Positions 42,589-57,114 are shown, numbered from the stretch's first letter. The stretch is DNA of 64,000 bases from Acheta domesticus (GCA_031308135.1 JAHLJT010009436.1:119476678-119540677); one strand, 5' to 3'. The notes: generated from the sequence alone by a model not told the origin. Made by a program: numbers and translations.

Positions 42589-43379
42589 ACAGAGACGGAA
42601 TTTTATAAAGTGTAACCCGTCGAAATGGCGGGGAAAACGGTTATTGTAAAAGGAAAATGTCTTTGTGCAATTTTTCTTCTTATTATTGCAGTTCAATTGT
42701 CTTTAATCCGACTGATTACTTATTAAAATGGGAATGAACACGCTTACAGAATGGCGATGACAGTAATGTCTCTGCCTCACTTCGAGTAGATTATTGATCT
42801 ATTACCAATCTGTCCCGGCGGAAAAATGGCCTGCCAAGGCACCGTTGAAGAGGCCCCGTAGACGGCAGGAAAAACTCCGAACATCCGATGTCCGCACCAG
42901 AGAGGTTAGCAGCCGTTCGCAGCCACCCGCTAAGTGACGTGTAATTTCGTTGCGCGAGTCACAGGTCGTGAAACGTCGCCTTGACCGAGTTTATGCAGCC
43001 GAATGGTCGGACTGCACACCTTCACAAATATGTTTCGGGTGTCGATCCAGTTAGCCCTTCATCCAGAATTGATTCCGATGGCACGTGATGGCCGGTCGGA
43101 TCATTTAGGCAGGTAGGTGTGGGCCAGTCGCACGCTGGTGAATGATTATTCTGCCAGTAGTTGCCTAAGCTTTGTCAAGTCAATTCTGTCTCGTACACTT
43201 GTTGTCAATTTCAGTCTCTGAAACTGCACACTGTCGTCGAATACTTTAGTGAGAAATATAAAGACATTTGGAAATAGAATGTGTAAAAAGTACTGTGGGT
43301 TTGACAAAAGAGAATAGCTGTCATTTGTTTCAAACTGCGCGGTGCAGAAGGGTATTCCATTAGCTACGATCTTTCCAGT
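40923..43379. other. Unassigned sequence with an (AAT)n run
   Basis: Mostly AT-rich. It holds an (AAT)n microsatellite at 42553-42588, moderately CG-rich DNA at 42260-43140 and short open frames without domains (41797-42045, 43146-43382 minus). No gene is recognised. Confidence 0.35.
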
Positions 43380-44275
43380 CAATTTCTTGCAGGTTTCTTC
43401 CGTCCATCGCGTTATTTACTGCATGTTTCCGACGTGTCCTCGGAGAGATGGAGGCAAACTTGCGCGAATATAGGAATTTCAATCCGAACGGATAAACTGT
43501 TCACTTTGCTTTTTATTGATGACCAATTAATATCGGCAGAAGATGAAGTTAATATCCATTACATGTTAAGGAAGCTGGTTGAAGAACACCAGAAATGGGG
43601 GCTAACAATAAATATCTCTAAAACTGAATATATTGTAGCTAATAATGTAAACAGAAATTTGATGCTAGAAGGTGGTACTATCAAAGGAGTCGATAGCATC
43701 AAGTACCTTGGAATAATGTTTACCAAAAATGGTAAAAGTGAAGCTGAAATTATTGAAATAATAGGAAAAGGGAAACAAGTTACAAAACAGCTGCACAATA
43801 CTCTATGGAGCACACAAATAAGGCCCTGCACGAAGATAAAGATATACGAACAAGTTTATTGTAGAGAGCATTGTTACCTGCGGAGCAGAAGCGTGGGCAA
43901 CAACGGAAAAATTAAAGAAAAAATTAAGAGCAGCAGAAATGGGTTACTGGCGACATTGTTTTCAGCTCACGATTCAGAACAGAATAAGGAATGAAGATGT
44001 GTTAGCAAGACTAAACATAGGGACCATAATTTTAGATACTGTAGAGGCAAAGTGCCTACGATAGTATGGGCATGTGCGTCGAGTGGATGAGGGAAGGTGG
44101 CCAAAAAAGTGATCGAATGGACCCCTCCTGAAAGAAGAAGACGAGGGAAACCGAGGACACATTGGAAAGATGCAGTAATAACGCGATGGGCAGAAGAAAC
44201 CTGCAAGAAAACGACTGGAAAGGTCGTAGCTAATGGAAGCTAGGATGCGATAAGCGGCTCTAAGTTGTAATAAAT
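43380..44275 (+). pseudogene. Non-LTR retrotransposon, 5'-truncated reverse transcriptase C-terminal part
   Basis: The plus-strand peptide SSERWRQTCANIGISIRTDK, LFTLLFIDDQLISAEDEVNI, NISKTEYIVANNV, IKGVDSIKYLGIMFTKNGKS and STQIRPCTKIKIYEQVY is the end of the LINE RT palm and thumb. The catalytic-loop box 'FADD' reads F-I-D-D, with A changed to I. After a frameshift near 43862 it continues ESIVTCGAEAWATTEKLKKK, RAAEMGYWRHCFQLT, NRIRNEDVLARLNI, an in-frame stop, and YGHVRRVDEGRWPKK. Everything 5' of the palm is missing, so it is a dead truncated LINE of the RTE/Jockey-like kind. Confidence 0.85.
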
Positions 44276-45837
44276 CCTCAAAAAAATACGTATATTAATT
44301 GATAAGGGTTTATGAACCGTTGCAGTATACCAACAGATTTTCTACGAGTATATTTCGAGAAAGTGGAAGAGGAATGTTCATCATCAAAAAGTCTTAAGTG
44401 CTATCACCTGGAGGCAATAGGACGAACAGACGAACAAATATTACACGCCATCCTTGTGTGTATTATTAATTGCGCAACTTTTCTTAACCGATGACCTTGC
44501 TTCCCCTTCTCTGGTACAATAAACCGTTGAAGGCAAAAGCTAGTAGCGAGCACTGACATTCCAAACACATCTTCACTGGCGCGAAATAGAAACTATTTTC
44601 TGTTGAAGACGAGAACTTCTAGCCGTGATTATCTTCAAAAATCTAAAGAAATGACCGAAACAAGTAAAGATGCATTACAGGAGATACCTCGAACTCCTGA
44701 GAAAGTTAGAACTCAAATTATTGAGAAATTTGCCAAGGGATGACTGATTCACCAGAGATTGGCATTGCTTCATAAAATATAGAGGCCGATTTCGTAAATT
44801 ATACCGTCACTCTACCCGTATTTCTTCAATCTATCAGTCAAGAAAAGTTGCGCGAGTAATACGTAAATGGCGTTCTGTAATTTGTGCACAGTCTTTTTGT
44901 TGTATTCCATATGACATATCATTGAATAAAAGTCAATTTTTCATCAATATAAATGTAATAGTACAGTGGAAGTTCAAGATGAATAGAATTTTTGACTTAA
45001 ACTTATAAAGAATATTTCAAACAAATTTTCAAAAATTATAAGAGTGATATATTACTATGAATATGATTTGCTTACAATTACTCAATAGATGTCAGTGAAT
45101 TATTTAAGGTATACCTGAAAAGGCAGAAAATAATTCAGGAGATTTTTGGAATTCACTTTTTCAATTGTGTCTTTCCTTTTGAACAATTGAACTAAATCTC
45201 TCTACCTTTTTACAATACAATATTAATTTCTTCTTTTTAGAAGCCCCTTGATGCAGAAAATCAATATTACTTACATGGTCATGACTTTTCAACCATAAAA
45301 TGGACGTAAGTGAAGATTAATAGATGTATCAGCATCAGTAACGAAGAAATAGCACCGCAGCTACCGTGTCTGCGGGAGGGTACACGAGCTGAAATGGCAC
45401 AATGTTCCAAAATAAAATTTAGAATTTTTTTATTACAGTTTTTGCTGAAGTTTCCTTACGGGGCATCTACGCGGCATGCGCACTTCATTTTTTGAAATCT
45501 GTTGCCAACCGTACGGCGACTGAGATGCAGCTCAACAATTGCGACAAATTGGATGAAGTTAGTACAAATTGTGATAGACGAAAGGCCACAATTTCCGAGT
45601 TGCTTGGAAATGCGTTGGCTAAACAAGAGGATGTATTATGTCAATCGCGTAGGCCGAAGGTCGGAGCCTCGTCGTGTAATTCGACACGCTTAGCGAAGTG
45701 TCACTGCTTTACGTTATGTAATTAAAGTATGCTTTGGAAAAACGACGCGTTTTCTACAGGTGGGTGTTCTCTGTACACGCTTACAAAAACACTAGTTCTG
45801 TTATGTTGGCTAAATTAAACCACAGTTTACTTTTAAT
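44276..45837. other. Unassigned sequence with short open frames
   Basis: Frames at 44312-44494 and 45492-45725 (plus) have protein-like stretches (for example YHLEAIGRTDEQILHAIL and NNCDKLDEVSTNCDRRKATI) but I do not recognise them. They could be ends of decayed transposon genes. Confidence 0.3.
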
Positions 45838-45975
45838 AGTACATTATGAAACGATGATGTAATGATGGGTATTAATACACGAGTGTGATATTACGATACG
45901 AGCGAGGAACGAGCGAGTACCGTAAACTTCACATGCGTATATTAATACCCATTACATCGAGTTTCATACGGTACT
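45838..45975. mobile_element. 138-bp hairpin repeat
   Basis: The left arm AGTACATTATGAAACGATGA, TGTAATGATGGGTATTAATA pairs with the right arm, which reverse-complemented reads AGTACCGTATGAAACTCGAT, GTAATGGGTATTAATA. The loop contains CGAGCGAGGAACGAGCGAG. It is a short MITE-like palindrome with no coding capacity. Confidence 0.65.
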
Positions 45976-47545
45976 TTTTCTACAACTTATGGTAACATAA
46001 ATTAAACGTCTCCACTGAATCGTTTCGTGGCAGTCGACATGCAAGATTCAGCCACGGCCACCTAGCGGACCTCTCGCTACCCTACACCCGCAGGTGCTTT
46101 GTTGTACCAGACCGTCTGCAAGGGACTACAAAAGTTGCAACAATAATATTTCAACGTCACCATTTTCGCATTTTCTCTCATTTCTGGAAACGTCAACACC
46201 ACCAGAAAGAACCACCATTCACTAAATATTTTAAATTAAAGAATTGACCGGTTTTTAAGGACGACATGGCAGCAGCAAATAACACTAAATGACTTGCGTT
46301 CAGATCTTTACGTCACTGTTCTCTGCAATAACTACCACTGTGCTAGTCAAATAAGATAAAAGTGAAATTACGATCCAATTTATTGTAAATAATATTTCAC
46401 TTAAAAATAACTACCAATAAAATAAATTAAAACTGGGAAGCATAATATAATATTAAATGCAATTTTAATGTACACATCTGAACGAAACATTTACTGCAAC
46501 GATTCTCAGTGATTAATAAAGTGACAATATTTGATTTGTAAGCGTCTCTGTGATTGGTCAAGAACCTGTATCATAATGAAAACTGAGTCGAAATTACTAT
46601 CATTATGCAACTGGTTGATGACAGCACTATACAGCGGGAGTAGAAAATAGTCATGATGTTACCACGGTTATAGAGGAAAAAAACAAAAATGGCGTCGATT
46701 CCCGCTACGCAAAATATATAATTTTTTTGAAGTTGTAAGAATCTAAACGAATGTAATGTTTACAAATGTGATGACAATGATGTGATGTCAAATACAAATG
46801 TGATGTCAAATATACAAACAAGTCAGGGTTTCGTTTTTGTATAGTAGATCTGAATTTAAGGAGGGGAATTTATTTATTTTTTCCTTCCGCGTTGTTTTTC
46901 GAGATAAATGAAAATAGTTTTCTCTTCCAAACCCTATCTATAAATGATACTTTCGTCCCAACCTTTGAATGATAAAAGATGTGTTATTTTTCAACGTGCA
47001 CAATTCCCTGTTTACATTTTATTTAATCATTATTTTGTATGCACGAATTTAAAGCACACATTTATGTACATGTATTGTATGCATTATTTCATCTCACTGT
47101 AATAAATGAGGAAAAAATAATAATTTTTTCCTTATTGAATTTGTTTTAAGTTGTATTGCTTTGGTGATGAATCACTGTACATTTTTATAAAACACACCTC
47201 ATACCACACTACATTTTACCTCAATCCTTACTCGTTTATTATAAATAATGTAAACTTGTATGTTTTGATTATAAATAAAATATAAACAAAATTAATTGAA
47301 ATAATTAGTCTAATATTAACCTTAATATAAAATGTCTAATAAATGTCTCATCCTTACGGAAGAGAGGAACCATTTGTCAAAATTCCGCCACTGATTATTT
47401 TAAAATATAAACATGTTGTAATTTTCCAAACTAAGTCCAAATGTATATATTTATGTCACAAATCTCTTTAAAAATGCTTAAACAAATCCATCTCCCTATT
47501 TGTATGAGTGCCAAAAATATTGTAATTCCTTATCTTAGCAACTTA
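45976..47545. other. Unassigned AT-rich sequence
   Basis: No gene or repeat is recognised. It lies 3' of the FRAS/FREM-like gene and may hold its 3' untranslated region or a further tail exon. Confidence 0.35.
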
Positions 47546-50500
47546 CTATACCTGCGAACTTTCAGGATGCCTTGAAATTACAGAACAAATGTGTTGTGTA
47601 TATAATAAGCCACTTGTTATTAGCAAAATAATAAAAAGTAGTACCAATGCAGGTCCAAATGCTATTCCAAAAATTCGCTCTGAAACATTTTTGATTTTTC
47701 AGGTATCTTGAGCTGTAATGTTCTAATAGATGTAGCATTTTGAGTTGACAACCGTTGAATTGTCCAACGACGAGTTCGCTGTTGTGAAGGTTTTATTATA
47801 TACAGGACCTGAGAAATTCAAAATTATTTTAAATGAATTGATATTTGAATGAAACATGCACATTTTTATCCACTTTGATTAGCTAAAGACAAATTAAACG
47901 AAACTGACAATGAGATCTTTTTGTAATAATCCTTAGAATCCATGTCCCAACCACAATGATAATTTTCGTAAAAGGTGTGGTAATAATCCAGAACCTTCTA
48001 TTTACTTGTCGCCTTTCGCTGGATGAAACGTCAAATTTAAAAGAAAATATAGTAGGGGAATGCGGGATTGGTACCAACTGGCAGTTTTTTATTTTAATAT
48101 ACAAATCCGGTTTAGTTTTCACAAGTTTGATTGCTTCAAAGAAAACTACGTTTATTAGATTACTTTATGGTACTTTTTATGTGTGAATGTTTGACTGTCG
48201 AACTTTTATAGTCGTCAAAAGTCATCAAGGCAAGATGTGCCAACCAAACATATTTATGGGGGTTTATTTACTTCCGAGAGAATCTGCAGCAATAAATCAA
48301 TGTCAAAATTAATCTTTTTTAAATGTTTTATTTACACAAATAAATGCAAACAAGTTTATCGCCGCTTGATCTTGCAGACAAGCCACAGTTTGACAACAAT
48401 GTTGTAGCTTGAAAATTAAATTTTTGCTTTCCATATCTTTCTAATAAACTTGCTGCTAAAACAACACGTATTTTCTCGTCCATACTTTCATGTAAAATTA
48501 CGCAAAAAGTACTCAAATTTTCGAAAATTGTGCATGATTTATTTCAAAATCTATTGTTAGGGAACATAATTTCATTAAGAGAAAAATCTCTTTCTTTATA
48601 TTGTAGGAAGACGCAGCCAAATTTTGAATTTGCAATTTTCGAAAAATCAGTTTTTCAAAGAAAATGGAGACCTATACCATTCTGTTAAAGGCTCATACTA
48701 TCCGACAAAAATTTAATAAAAACGCTGCAGCCATTTGTTGAAAACTTGAACAATATTCCAGGGGCTTTATGTAAAGTATCACCCAAAATATACCGATTTG
48801 AAATTCAGGGAGCCGCAATATCATCGAGATCGATTGGGGAATATCGATTTTGGAGAAAATCGGCTGAACGGTGTAGCCGCTAGCTTTGTTCATAGACGGA
48901 CAGACAGAGGTTTTGACATAATTTGATTTTCCGTATCAAGAACCCACAAAACATGGATTATGGCTACAACAAGTGTTAGAGGATTTTTTCTAAATTAACG
49001 AACTGGATTTATCCCCTTTTTCGTAACCAGGGTCCTGTATTAAGAGTTTTGCTACCGAAAATTCGCCTTTTTATTTCACTTATTTAATTCGCGCGTTGAT
49101 ATGGACAGAAATTGCGGTATAATAACATTACATAACCGTTACTGTTGGCACCTTGGCATCCAAAAATAATTCAAATTTGGCGCCGTGGCGGGAGATTGGT
49201 TTTTAATAACAATCTTTGGCCTTAATTACCAGCTCAGCATTTGCATTTTAAACGTACCGCGTCGGACTTGCGCGGAACGCTGGCCACCGAGAAGGTAAAG
49301 CATCGAGGCGAGGCTACCCTGGGCCGAGCCTCCCCTACTTAAGCGGGAGCGGGCGCCGGCCGAGCAGTGAGAGCAGAGACAGGAGAGACAGCGCCGACTC
49401 AGTCAACGGGAGAGAGGTTCGGGAGCCCAGCCCGACCGTCGACTTCGCACGCAGGAGGCCGTGCGACCAGCAGCCGTGCCAGTCACGCACGGGGGGGAGG
49501 TAACGGACCAGTAGCGGCTCGTGGAGCAGCCGCGCCGTGGAGACGCGCGGTACATATGTCGTGCCCAGCGACACGCAGGAAGAAGTCGTGCCGGACGCAT
49601 ACTTCGTCTGGAGGAGAGCCGCGCCGTGGAGACGCGCGGGACATGTGTCGAGTCAAGCGACACGCGGGGAAAGGGTCGTGCCTGTCTCACACTTCATCGG
49701 AGGAGAGCAATTCCAATATTTCATGATTGTAAATGTGTTCAACAATGGTTATTGTGATTGCAATAAAACATTGTTAAGTTAGCGTGCTGTCTTTGATAAT
49801 TTGAACACATCAGTTTTTAACCTATAGCAGCATTGCCTCCACATTCAAACGCCGAAACAGGAACTTCACGGCACTTGCTTTTCGCAGAGGGAACAAGTTG
49901 CAAGGAGAGTGCATTAACGTTCCATGAGAACAGGTTAAGCTCTCGAAGTTGGTACTAGTGTCGCCTGCCAAAGAATAACAGCCTTTTAAGCGGGAAGCAA
50001 TCGAAACTTGTTGGAGAAAAAATAACAAAAAAGGAGGTTGCTTTTCCGTGAGAAAACAAGGAAAAAGGTGAACGATTTATTCAATATTTGCTTATTCCGT
50101 CATATAATCTTCTAATAAGATGGCTACATTGTGTCTTTCCAGAGATCGACCGAGCGAGTGTTTTCCATAATGTTCGTTTCTCCATAACCCAATTCATAGC
50201 TCTTCCAGCCACATTAATCTGAAGCTATATTCGCTGCCTCAACAGTTACTAAGGTCGAGAAAGTATGTGCTGTTTTAGTTCCAATAGTTGTTTCATGTTT
50301 TCACCCTCACTAACTATTCGAAGACACGACATAAGAAACTTCTTTGTTACACAATTGAAGTAATTCAGTTTTTCAAAATATTTGAGAAAACTATAAGAGA
50401 TGCACATTCTTCCATCTCGTAAAACCGATGTTACAAGTTACGCGAATATGCTGCAGATAACGCACGAGACGCTGTTGGAGATCGTATGGCCCGCAGAACT

Positions 50501-53500
50501 GTAGAGTATTGGGCCCCTTGGTAGTTGACTATTAACTATTGGGTAATTGACTATTGGGCCCCTTGATAATTGTCTTCTAACCACGCAGCTCAAAGCAAGC
50601 GGTATTATCAATGTCACCTGTTAATGACAATATGAAACATCTTCATTTTCCGTGTTACCGTACGACTGGCAATTATTGCCTTTTCTGGCCGGATTGCGAG
50701 AAAAATGGTTAAAATATAGAAATTATGTTAACACCGGGAGGCTTTCATTAGCAAAAATTCTGCTGAACAAAATCACAAATTTTTTTTTTCAAAAAGTAGC
50801 TCGCACAATGCTAAAAAACAACAAAATATTTTTCATGTAACACTCCAATATATTAAATATTTCAATTAAACCTTTCACGAATACTTCAATTGCATAATAG
50901 TATATTTTTGTGCCCTATACATTGTACAACAGTTTTTTACATACCAGATATACCTATAAATACCAATAATATCAAAAACGTTTCTGTCGCATAACGGAAG
51001 CTATGTCATAAAAAGGTCGCATTGAGTATGATAATAGAGTCTGTAAGCGCAGTGTGAGTATAGAGGGAATATCACAATCAACTGCTTGCATTTTCTAGTG
51101 AAAAATATTAACTGTTTCACTGTTTTTGTACTATACTCGAGTTCCTGTGTAACTAACGAAACCATAGAAATCTTTTTGACGCCCGGTGATGCATAGTTTT
51201 CTTTGAATTTATGCCCACTTTGCATATCATGTTATTAGTACTATAATTTAAGGAAACTATGCTAGTCAGAATGCTTATGAACAATTACAATTGACGAAAT
51301 AAATGATTGATATATTTTATTTACAAACATATGGAATATCAGATAAAATTACTAATACCATTTAATTAAATGCATTAAAAACAGTGAATCAAACAATATA
51401 ACTGACTCATTACTGACCTGTAAGTGCCATTGAAGCTGTTCTGTTCCCGGAGAATACAAAGGAGCTACCTCAAAAGTGAATCCATCCACACTCGAATAAG
51501 AATCCAAAAGTGTCATTGATGGAGAATCAGACGCAAAAGATGCATTGAAATTCACTTGGTTGAAAGATTCATCAATTATATCGTAGTGTTCTCTATCCTG
51601 CAAAAATAAGAATATTCATATGAAAATGATCTAATTGACGAGTAATTTAATATTACACATTACAATAAGGAATTCTCGCCAATTTGAAATTTGATGTTTT
51701 AGTTGTTGAAAATCACTCGAATATTTCTTTCGCTGACATGAGGAAACGTTAGGCGATGGTGTGAGGAATGTGATGTAGCAACATCATTTATGTTAACAAT
51801 TGGAAAACCGCTAATTTTCAATACACAAGATGTACGATCGTGTGCACAATCCTCAAATAGTAGTTATTTACGTAACGAGTACTGAAAGTATTTGGCGTAC
51901 GAAAAAAATATTGACAGACGAGGCAAAGATAGCAGAGTCCTATATTTTGAAATAAGTACTTTTGTTGTACTACTAATTGATTACTTTCTCACTGTCCGTT
52001 GCCTAGCTCGCCCGCCGTCCATCCGTCCGTCCGTCCGTCCGTCCGTCCGTCCGTCTGTCCGTTCGTCCTTCCGTCCGTTCGTTCGTCAGTTCGTCCATCC
52101 GTACGTAGTAAAGAGATCGTATTATAATCGTGTGGCGGATTCGGCGATTTATCGATACAAAAACGCTTACTGTCGGGCCCATGTAACAAAACAGTGAACA
52201 AATATTCCTATTGTAGTTACTTCGTCTAACACGATAGGCGAAAACTAGAAGTTAATGCAAATTTTCTAAAAAAAAATTAAAAAACTATTTCATTTTTTCT
52301 CGTTACATTTTTCTACAAGTGCTAGGACACAGCTATGTTCACAGGTGCACTCACATACACAAGCGCGTACACACATATACACTCGTTTTATAATATGCTC
52401 TCAATGCCTGATTATTACCACTGCTTCCGATAATGGCTTCATTCCTTCCTTTTTAAGCCGCATGAACGATCTTTGTTGACCTGTATCTTCTTTGCAGATA
52501 TTTCCCATAAGTTCTTTTTCTCTCCAAGACTTTTTAAACATTATTTTATTTATTATTATTATTATTATTATTCCTCTAAATCACGACTAAAGATGTTATA
52601 TGTCGGCTGAATATACAATCTACTCCAGGTTGCAACCAGCTACCTAAGGAGTAGATCTAGGGACTGTCGGTGCCTCTACAATACTTTGGGCAAAATGTGG
52701 GCTGTTCCAAATAAAGCGATTTCTTGCACTTCCCAGTCTTTTGAATTACCTGGGAGTTTAGACAAGTTCTTACACAAATTTTGCGGAACAAATCCCAGAG
52801 CTCCGATAACTATCGGTACGACCTGTGCTTTTACGCCCCACATTCGGCTGATCTCGATTTCCAAACTCTTGTATTTAAGACGTTTCTCTGCCTCCTTGGT
52901 AACGACGTTCTGATCGCAAGGTACAGCAACATCCACAAGTAGACACGATTTTTTCTTTAAATGCCTTATAACAATATCCGGGTTTGTTTGCTGCTACAGT
53001 GCGATCCGTTTGAATTTGTTGGTCGTACAATATTGTACACAATCTAACCGATATCACCGGTTTTGGTGAGCGTTCGTACCACTTGGGGAATGTGTTTGGA
53101 ACTTCGAGGGCGGTACAGATCTGCCAGTGGAGGTAGCTACACACCCTGTCGTGTCTTTTCAAGTATTCGGTCTTTGCTAGGATTGGACAAGCTGAGACAA
53201 TATGATCAATGGTTTCTACGTGTTCCTGGCAAATGTGGCATTTATCATCTTGGGAAATTTTGAGAACCGCTTTATATCATAATGTCGTGTTCTCAAGGCC
53301 TGATCTTAGGCAGCTATTACAAGTGCTTCCGATTCTGGCTTCATTCTTCCCCTTTTAAGCCACATAAATGATTGATCTTTATTGATCTGCACCTTGTCCA
53401 TTCGTTTCAAATATTGTCCGTGGAGTGGTTTGTTTCTCCACGATTTCTTTAACATTTTTTGTGTCTCAAATTTCATGTTAAGTAGCATCAGAAGTTTAGT

Positions 53501-56435
53501 GTCTGTGTCATTCTGGGTGTCTTGCATAGTCTTGTTCTCAATGCTTCTTGCTACATTTACAATGCCTCTGTTTCCCATTTTTCGGTCAGATATCATGACC
53601 TGCCTCGTTAGTGGGTCATCTTGATGGCTGACAACATACTTTCCCATCCCGGTTATTGCATTGTGCCAGGAGGCTTCAATTTGTCTGAGGACTCTTCCTC
53701 CTTCCTTACGTGACACATAAAGTCTATGTACATCAGCTCTGGGGTGGGCAACATGCTGCATTGTAAGCAGCTTTCTGGTTTTTCGGTCCATGATGCGAAT
53801 TTCCTGCTCAGTCCAGCCTACTAGTCCGAAACTGTATTCGGCTACAGGCACCGCCAAACTACTTATTGCTGATATTTTATTCCTTGAGTTCAGAGCGGAC
53901 TGCAGGACAAGTCTCACTCTTTTATAATACTCCTTGCGAATTCTCTCTTTCATTGTGTCGTTTGAGATGGTCTCACATTCTTCAATGCCCATATATTTGC
54001 AAGTTTTACCTGGCTCAAGATCTTGAATCATAGTGTATCTATCAACTTCTTCAACAGGGTCTTCAAAACCCAATCGTGTGGTACACTGTGAAAGACCTTC
54101 TGGTAGTCAATCCAAGTCATGCTCAAATTACGTTTGCGTTTCTTTACATCATTCAAAATTATTTTATTCAGAAGCAAGATTTCCTTACAGCCATAGGAAA
54201 CTTTACAACATCCTTTCTGTTCAACTGGCAACAGATGGTTCTTCTCTAGATGTCTATACATTTTGTCAGCTATGGCTGCAGTTATAAGTTTGTACATTAC
54301 TGGCAGGCAAGTAATTGGCCTGTAGTTCTTCGCCAAAGAGGTGTCTCCTGCTTTGGGTAGCAAATACGTGGTGTCGCGAGTGAGCCATTCGGGGAGTTCC
54401 TTAGGGTTTTCTAAAATTTTATTAACAGCCTTTGCTAGATGAAAATGTAATGCTGTTAATTTCTTACTCCAATAAATCTGGATCTTATCAACCCCAGGGG
54501 ATTTCCACGAGTCCATTGGCAGCATCAACTTCAGATTGGAGCCACGATGCGTCTTTGTTGTAGGATCTGGTTTCCTCCCAGATTCCTGCCCAAAATGTTT
54601 CGACGTCATCTTTTGAAGGAGGGGCAGCATTGCCATTCGGTTTTTTAGTTAGACTGCGATAGAATCTCATCGCGTCTGTTTCAAACAACCGGTTCTGTAC
54701 ACGGAAATCTTCTCTACGATGGAACCGTCTTATTCGTTGAGCCCATGCTTGGATTTTCTCTTTTAGCTTTCCAGCTACCATTAGCCGTGTTGTGTCATTG
54801 TCAATTAGGTATTTTTGTTCAACGTGGAGTATTTTTTGTTGAACTTTTTACGTGTGGTTTGACTTAGAAGATGCCTCGGCTAAGAGTGATATTTCACGCC
54901 GTGTGTCGGCTATCCGTTTCATAATTCTTTTCATCCATGGAGGTACGGAGGTTTTTAGTCTGGCTGTCGGCCATAGGTGTTCTTGGCTGGCCCCAAGATT
55001 ATCTGAGATACTAGATATCCACTTGCATACACCATGTGATTGATTTCAGTAATATCTAGATCTCTAGTTGAGGTCTGTACAACCTCATTTAAGACAGAAT
55101 TCGCTGTTTCTATCACTCTCTTAACTTTAGCATTTTCGTAAATTCTCCTCAACGGTGCACGAGATTCGAATGGAAGTAGACGAACCCGTTCTATCTCACG
55201 TCGGAGGAGGTCCCGTATGATGTCTTTATCGTGTGACTCATGGCCAGATGAATTTTCACCACTGACGGATGTTTCATTTGGAAGAGATGAACCTTCAAGA
55301 AGACCATAGTTTTCAGGGATATTAGATGGTTCAAATGTTCGTCATGTGGATAGTTTGATCAAAGAACATACTCCGCGTTTCTCTGGATGTGTGCAAGTTG
55401 TTCTGCTGTGAATTTTCCACTGCTGAGTATGTATCGTCGTTGACTGGCAAGCTTCTTTGAGTCTAGGGTAGGTCTCATATTTGGGTTCCGCTCTCTCCAT
55501 ACCTTAAAAACATCTATTTCTGAGCCCCCATTTTTCGCATTGCATGGTAAAAGCACATCACCTCCTTTAATTCATCCCGTGTCCATCTCTGACGATGGCT
55601 TCGAGCTACTGCCGGCTCTGGGTCCCTGGGACTAACATCCGTGGGATGGCCAGATGTCGACAAGGTGACATTAGCTCGGTTTCTGAGCAGGTATGGGACA
55701 TTAGTAGAACGGCACGTTAAGACTCATTACATTTCTTGTTCTATCCATTTTGCTCGTTGATTTCAAGTGAAGATTCGCAGGTAACAAGTTCGAGTTCACA
55801 GATCACACTTAATCCTTGGGTTGTTTCCTGCCATCCGTTACTGCGACTCACAGTGGCCTTGGGGCATCCCCCCGCAGGGCCCAGCGAGGGGTCCCTCCGA
55901 TCGCCAGTCGGCATTACTAAACCCCACGCGTTTTCACTGACTGCTGAAGGCAGCCTCCTTCGCTGGTTATACTGCGATATTTTTAGGAGCGACTGTGACA
56001 GAAATCACTGTTTCGCTGCCATCCAATCGGCAGCTTATATTTCGCGACAGTGACATCACTATGGTGACGTTCAAGCTCCCTATTGGATGAAACCGTGAAC
56101 AGCTGATTTCTGTCACAGTCGCTCCTAAAAAAATCGCAGTGTAATGCAAGGTTCGGGCCTCCACTCTAATCAGTGGCCTGGTGTGCCAACCCAGTTTCTT
56201 TCCTGTACCCTCCATGGGCCGATAACAGGAAGTCCAGAGGTTCATGACCCTTCCCTCTCTACTTACTTCCCACTCTCCTCAAAATGGAGTACTTCTTCGT
56301 CGGACCCCTCACCTTCAACGTATTCAGCAAGGGAGGCCTTACCAGTAGCTAGGCTACCACTGACATAGCTCTTAGGCTCATGGGGTACTCAAGCTCCACC
56401 AACAACACTGCAAGGTCTTGTACTCCCTAGGTAGA

Positions 56436-56483
<48 letters not shown>

Positions 56484-57079
56484 GAAATTGTTGTAAGCTC
56501 TTCCTGTTGATCCGGGTATATGATTAGATACTTTTTGCGGAAATTGCAATGATCTAATTGCGGAAATGATACATATCATGATAAATAATGCGATGAACAT
56601 CAAAAGTGACGTACAAAAACTTAACCAAATTTATTAGAAGTTGATAATGAACCAACTTCCGTAATATATATATTTTTTTGCCAATCCCACTGTGCATTCC
56701 ATGAATCGCAATCTTTATAATTGGTACCATTCCTTAACGTATTTGTTAAAGTTTTGTGCTTCCCTCCACAACTGACGAATTGTAACCATTATGTTTGACA
56801 AGCCTTCAACGTTTTTTGATATGTTGTGCTCTGATGTAACGCCAAATGTAAATATTGATTTCAATAATTTTGTATTCCATTGTTTTATATCAATTTGTAT
56901 TATCTATGTCATTGTCAACCGTTGCCGTAATTGTATTGCTCTTGACAAGGCACATACTGAATGTGCGAAACATTGAGCTAACAATAAATGTAGTTAGTGC
57001 AAAAGTTTTAATTCCTGGAATCGACATAGATTGATTCTTTATGGTCAATACATATTAAAGCGTATCATCCACGTATCTA

Positions 57080-57114
<35 letters not shown>

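Noticed and set aside
43967..44206. Minus-strand frames over the LINE
   Set aside because: They are antisense shadows of the LINE C-terminal part on the plus strand.
49335..49782. Five overlapping frames of 78-119 codons
   Set aside because: They lie in a CG-rich 90-bp tandem duplication in a possible LTR; no domain and repeated peptide.
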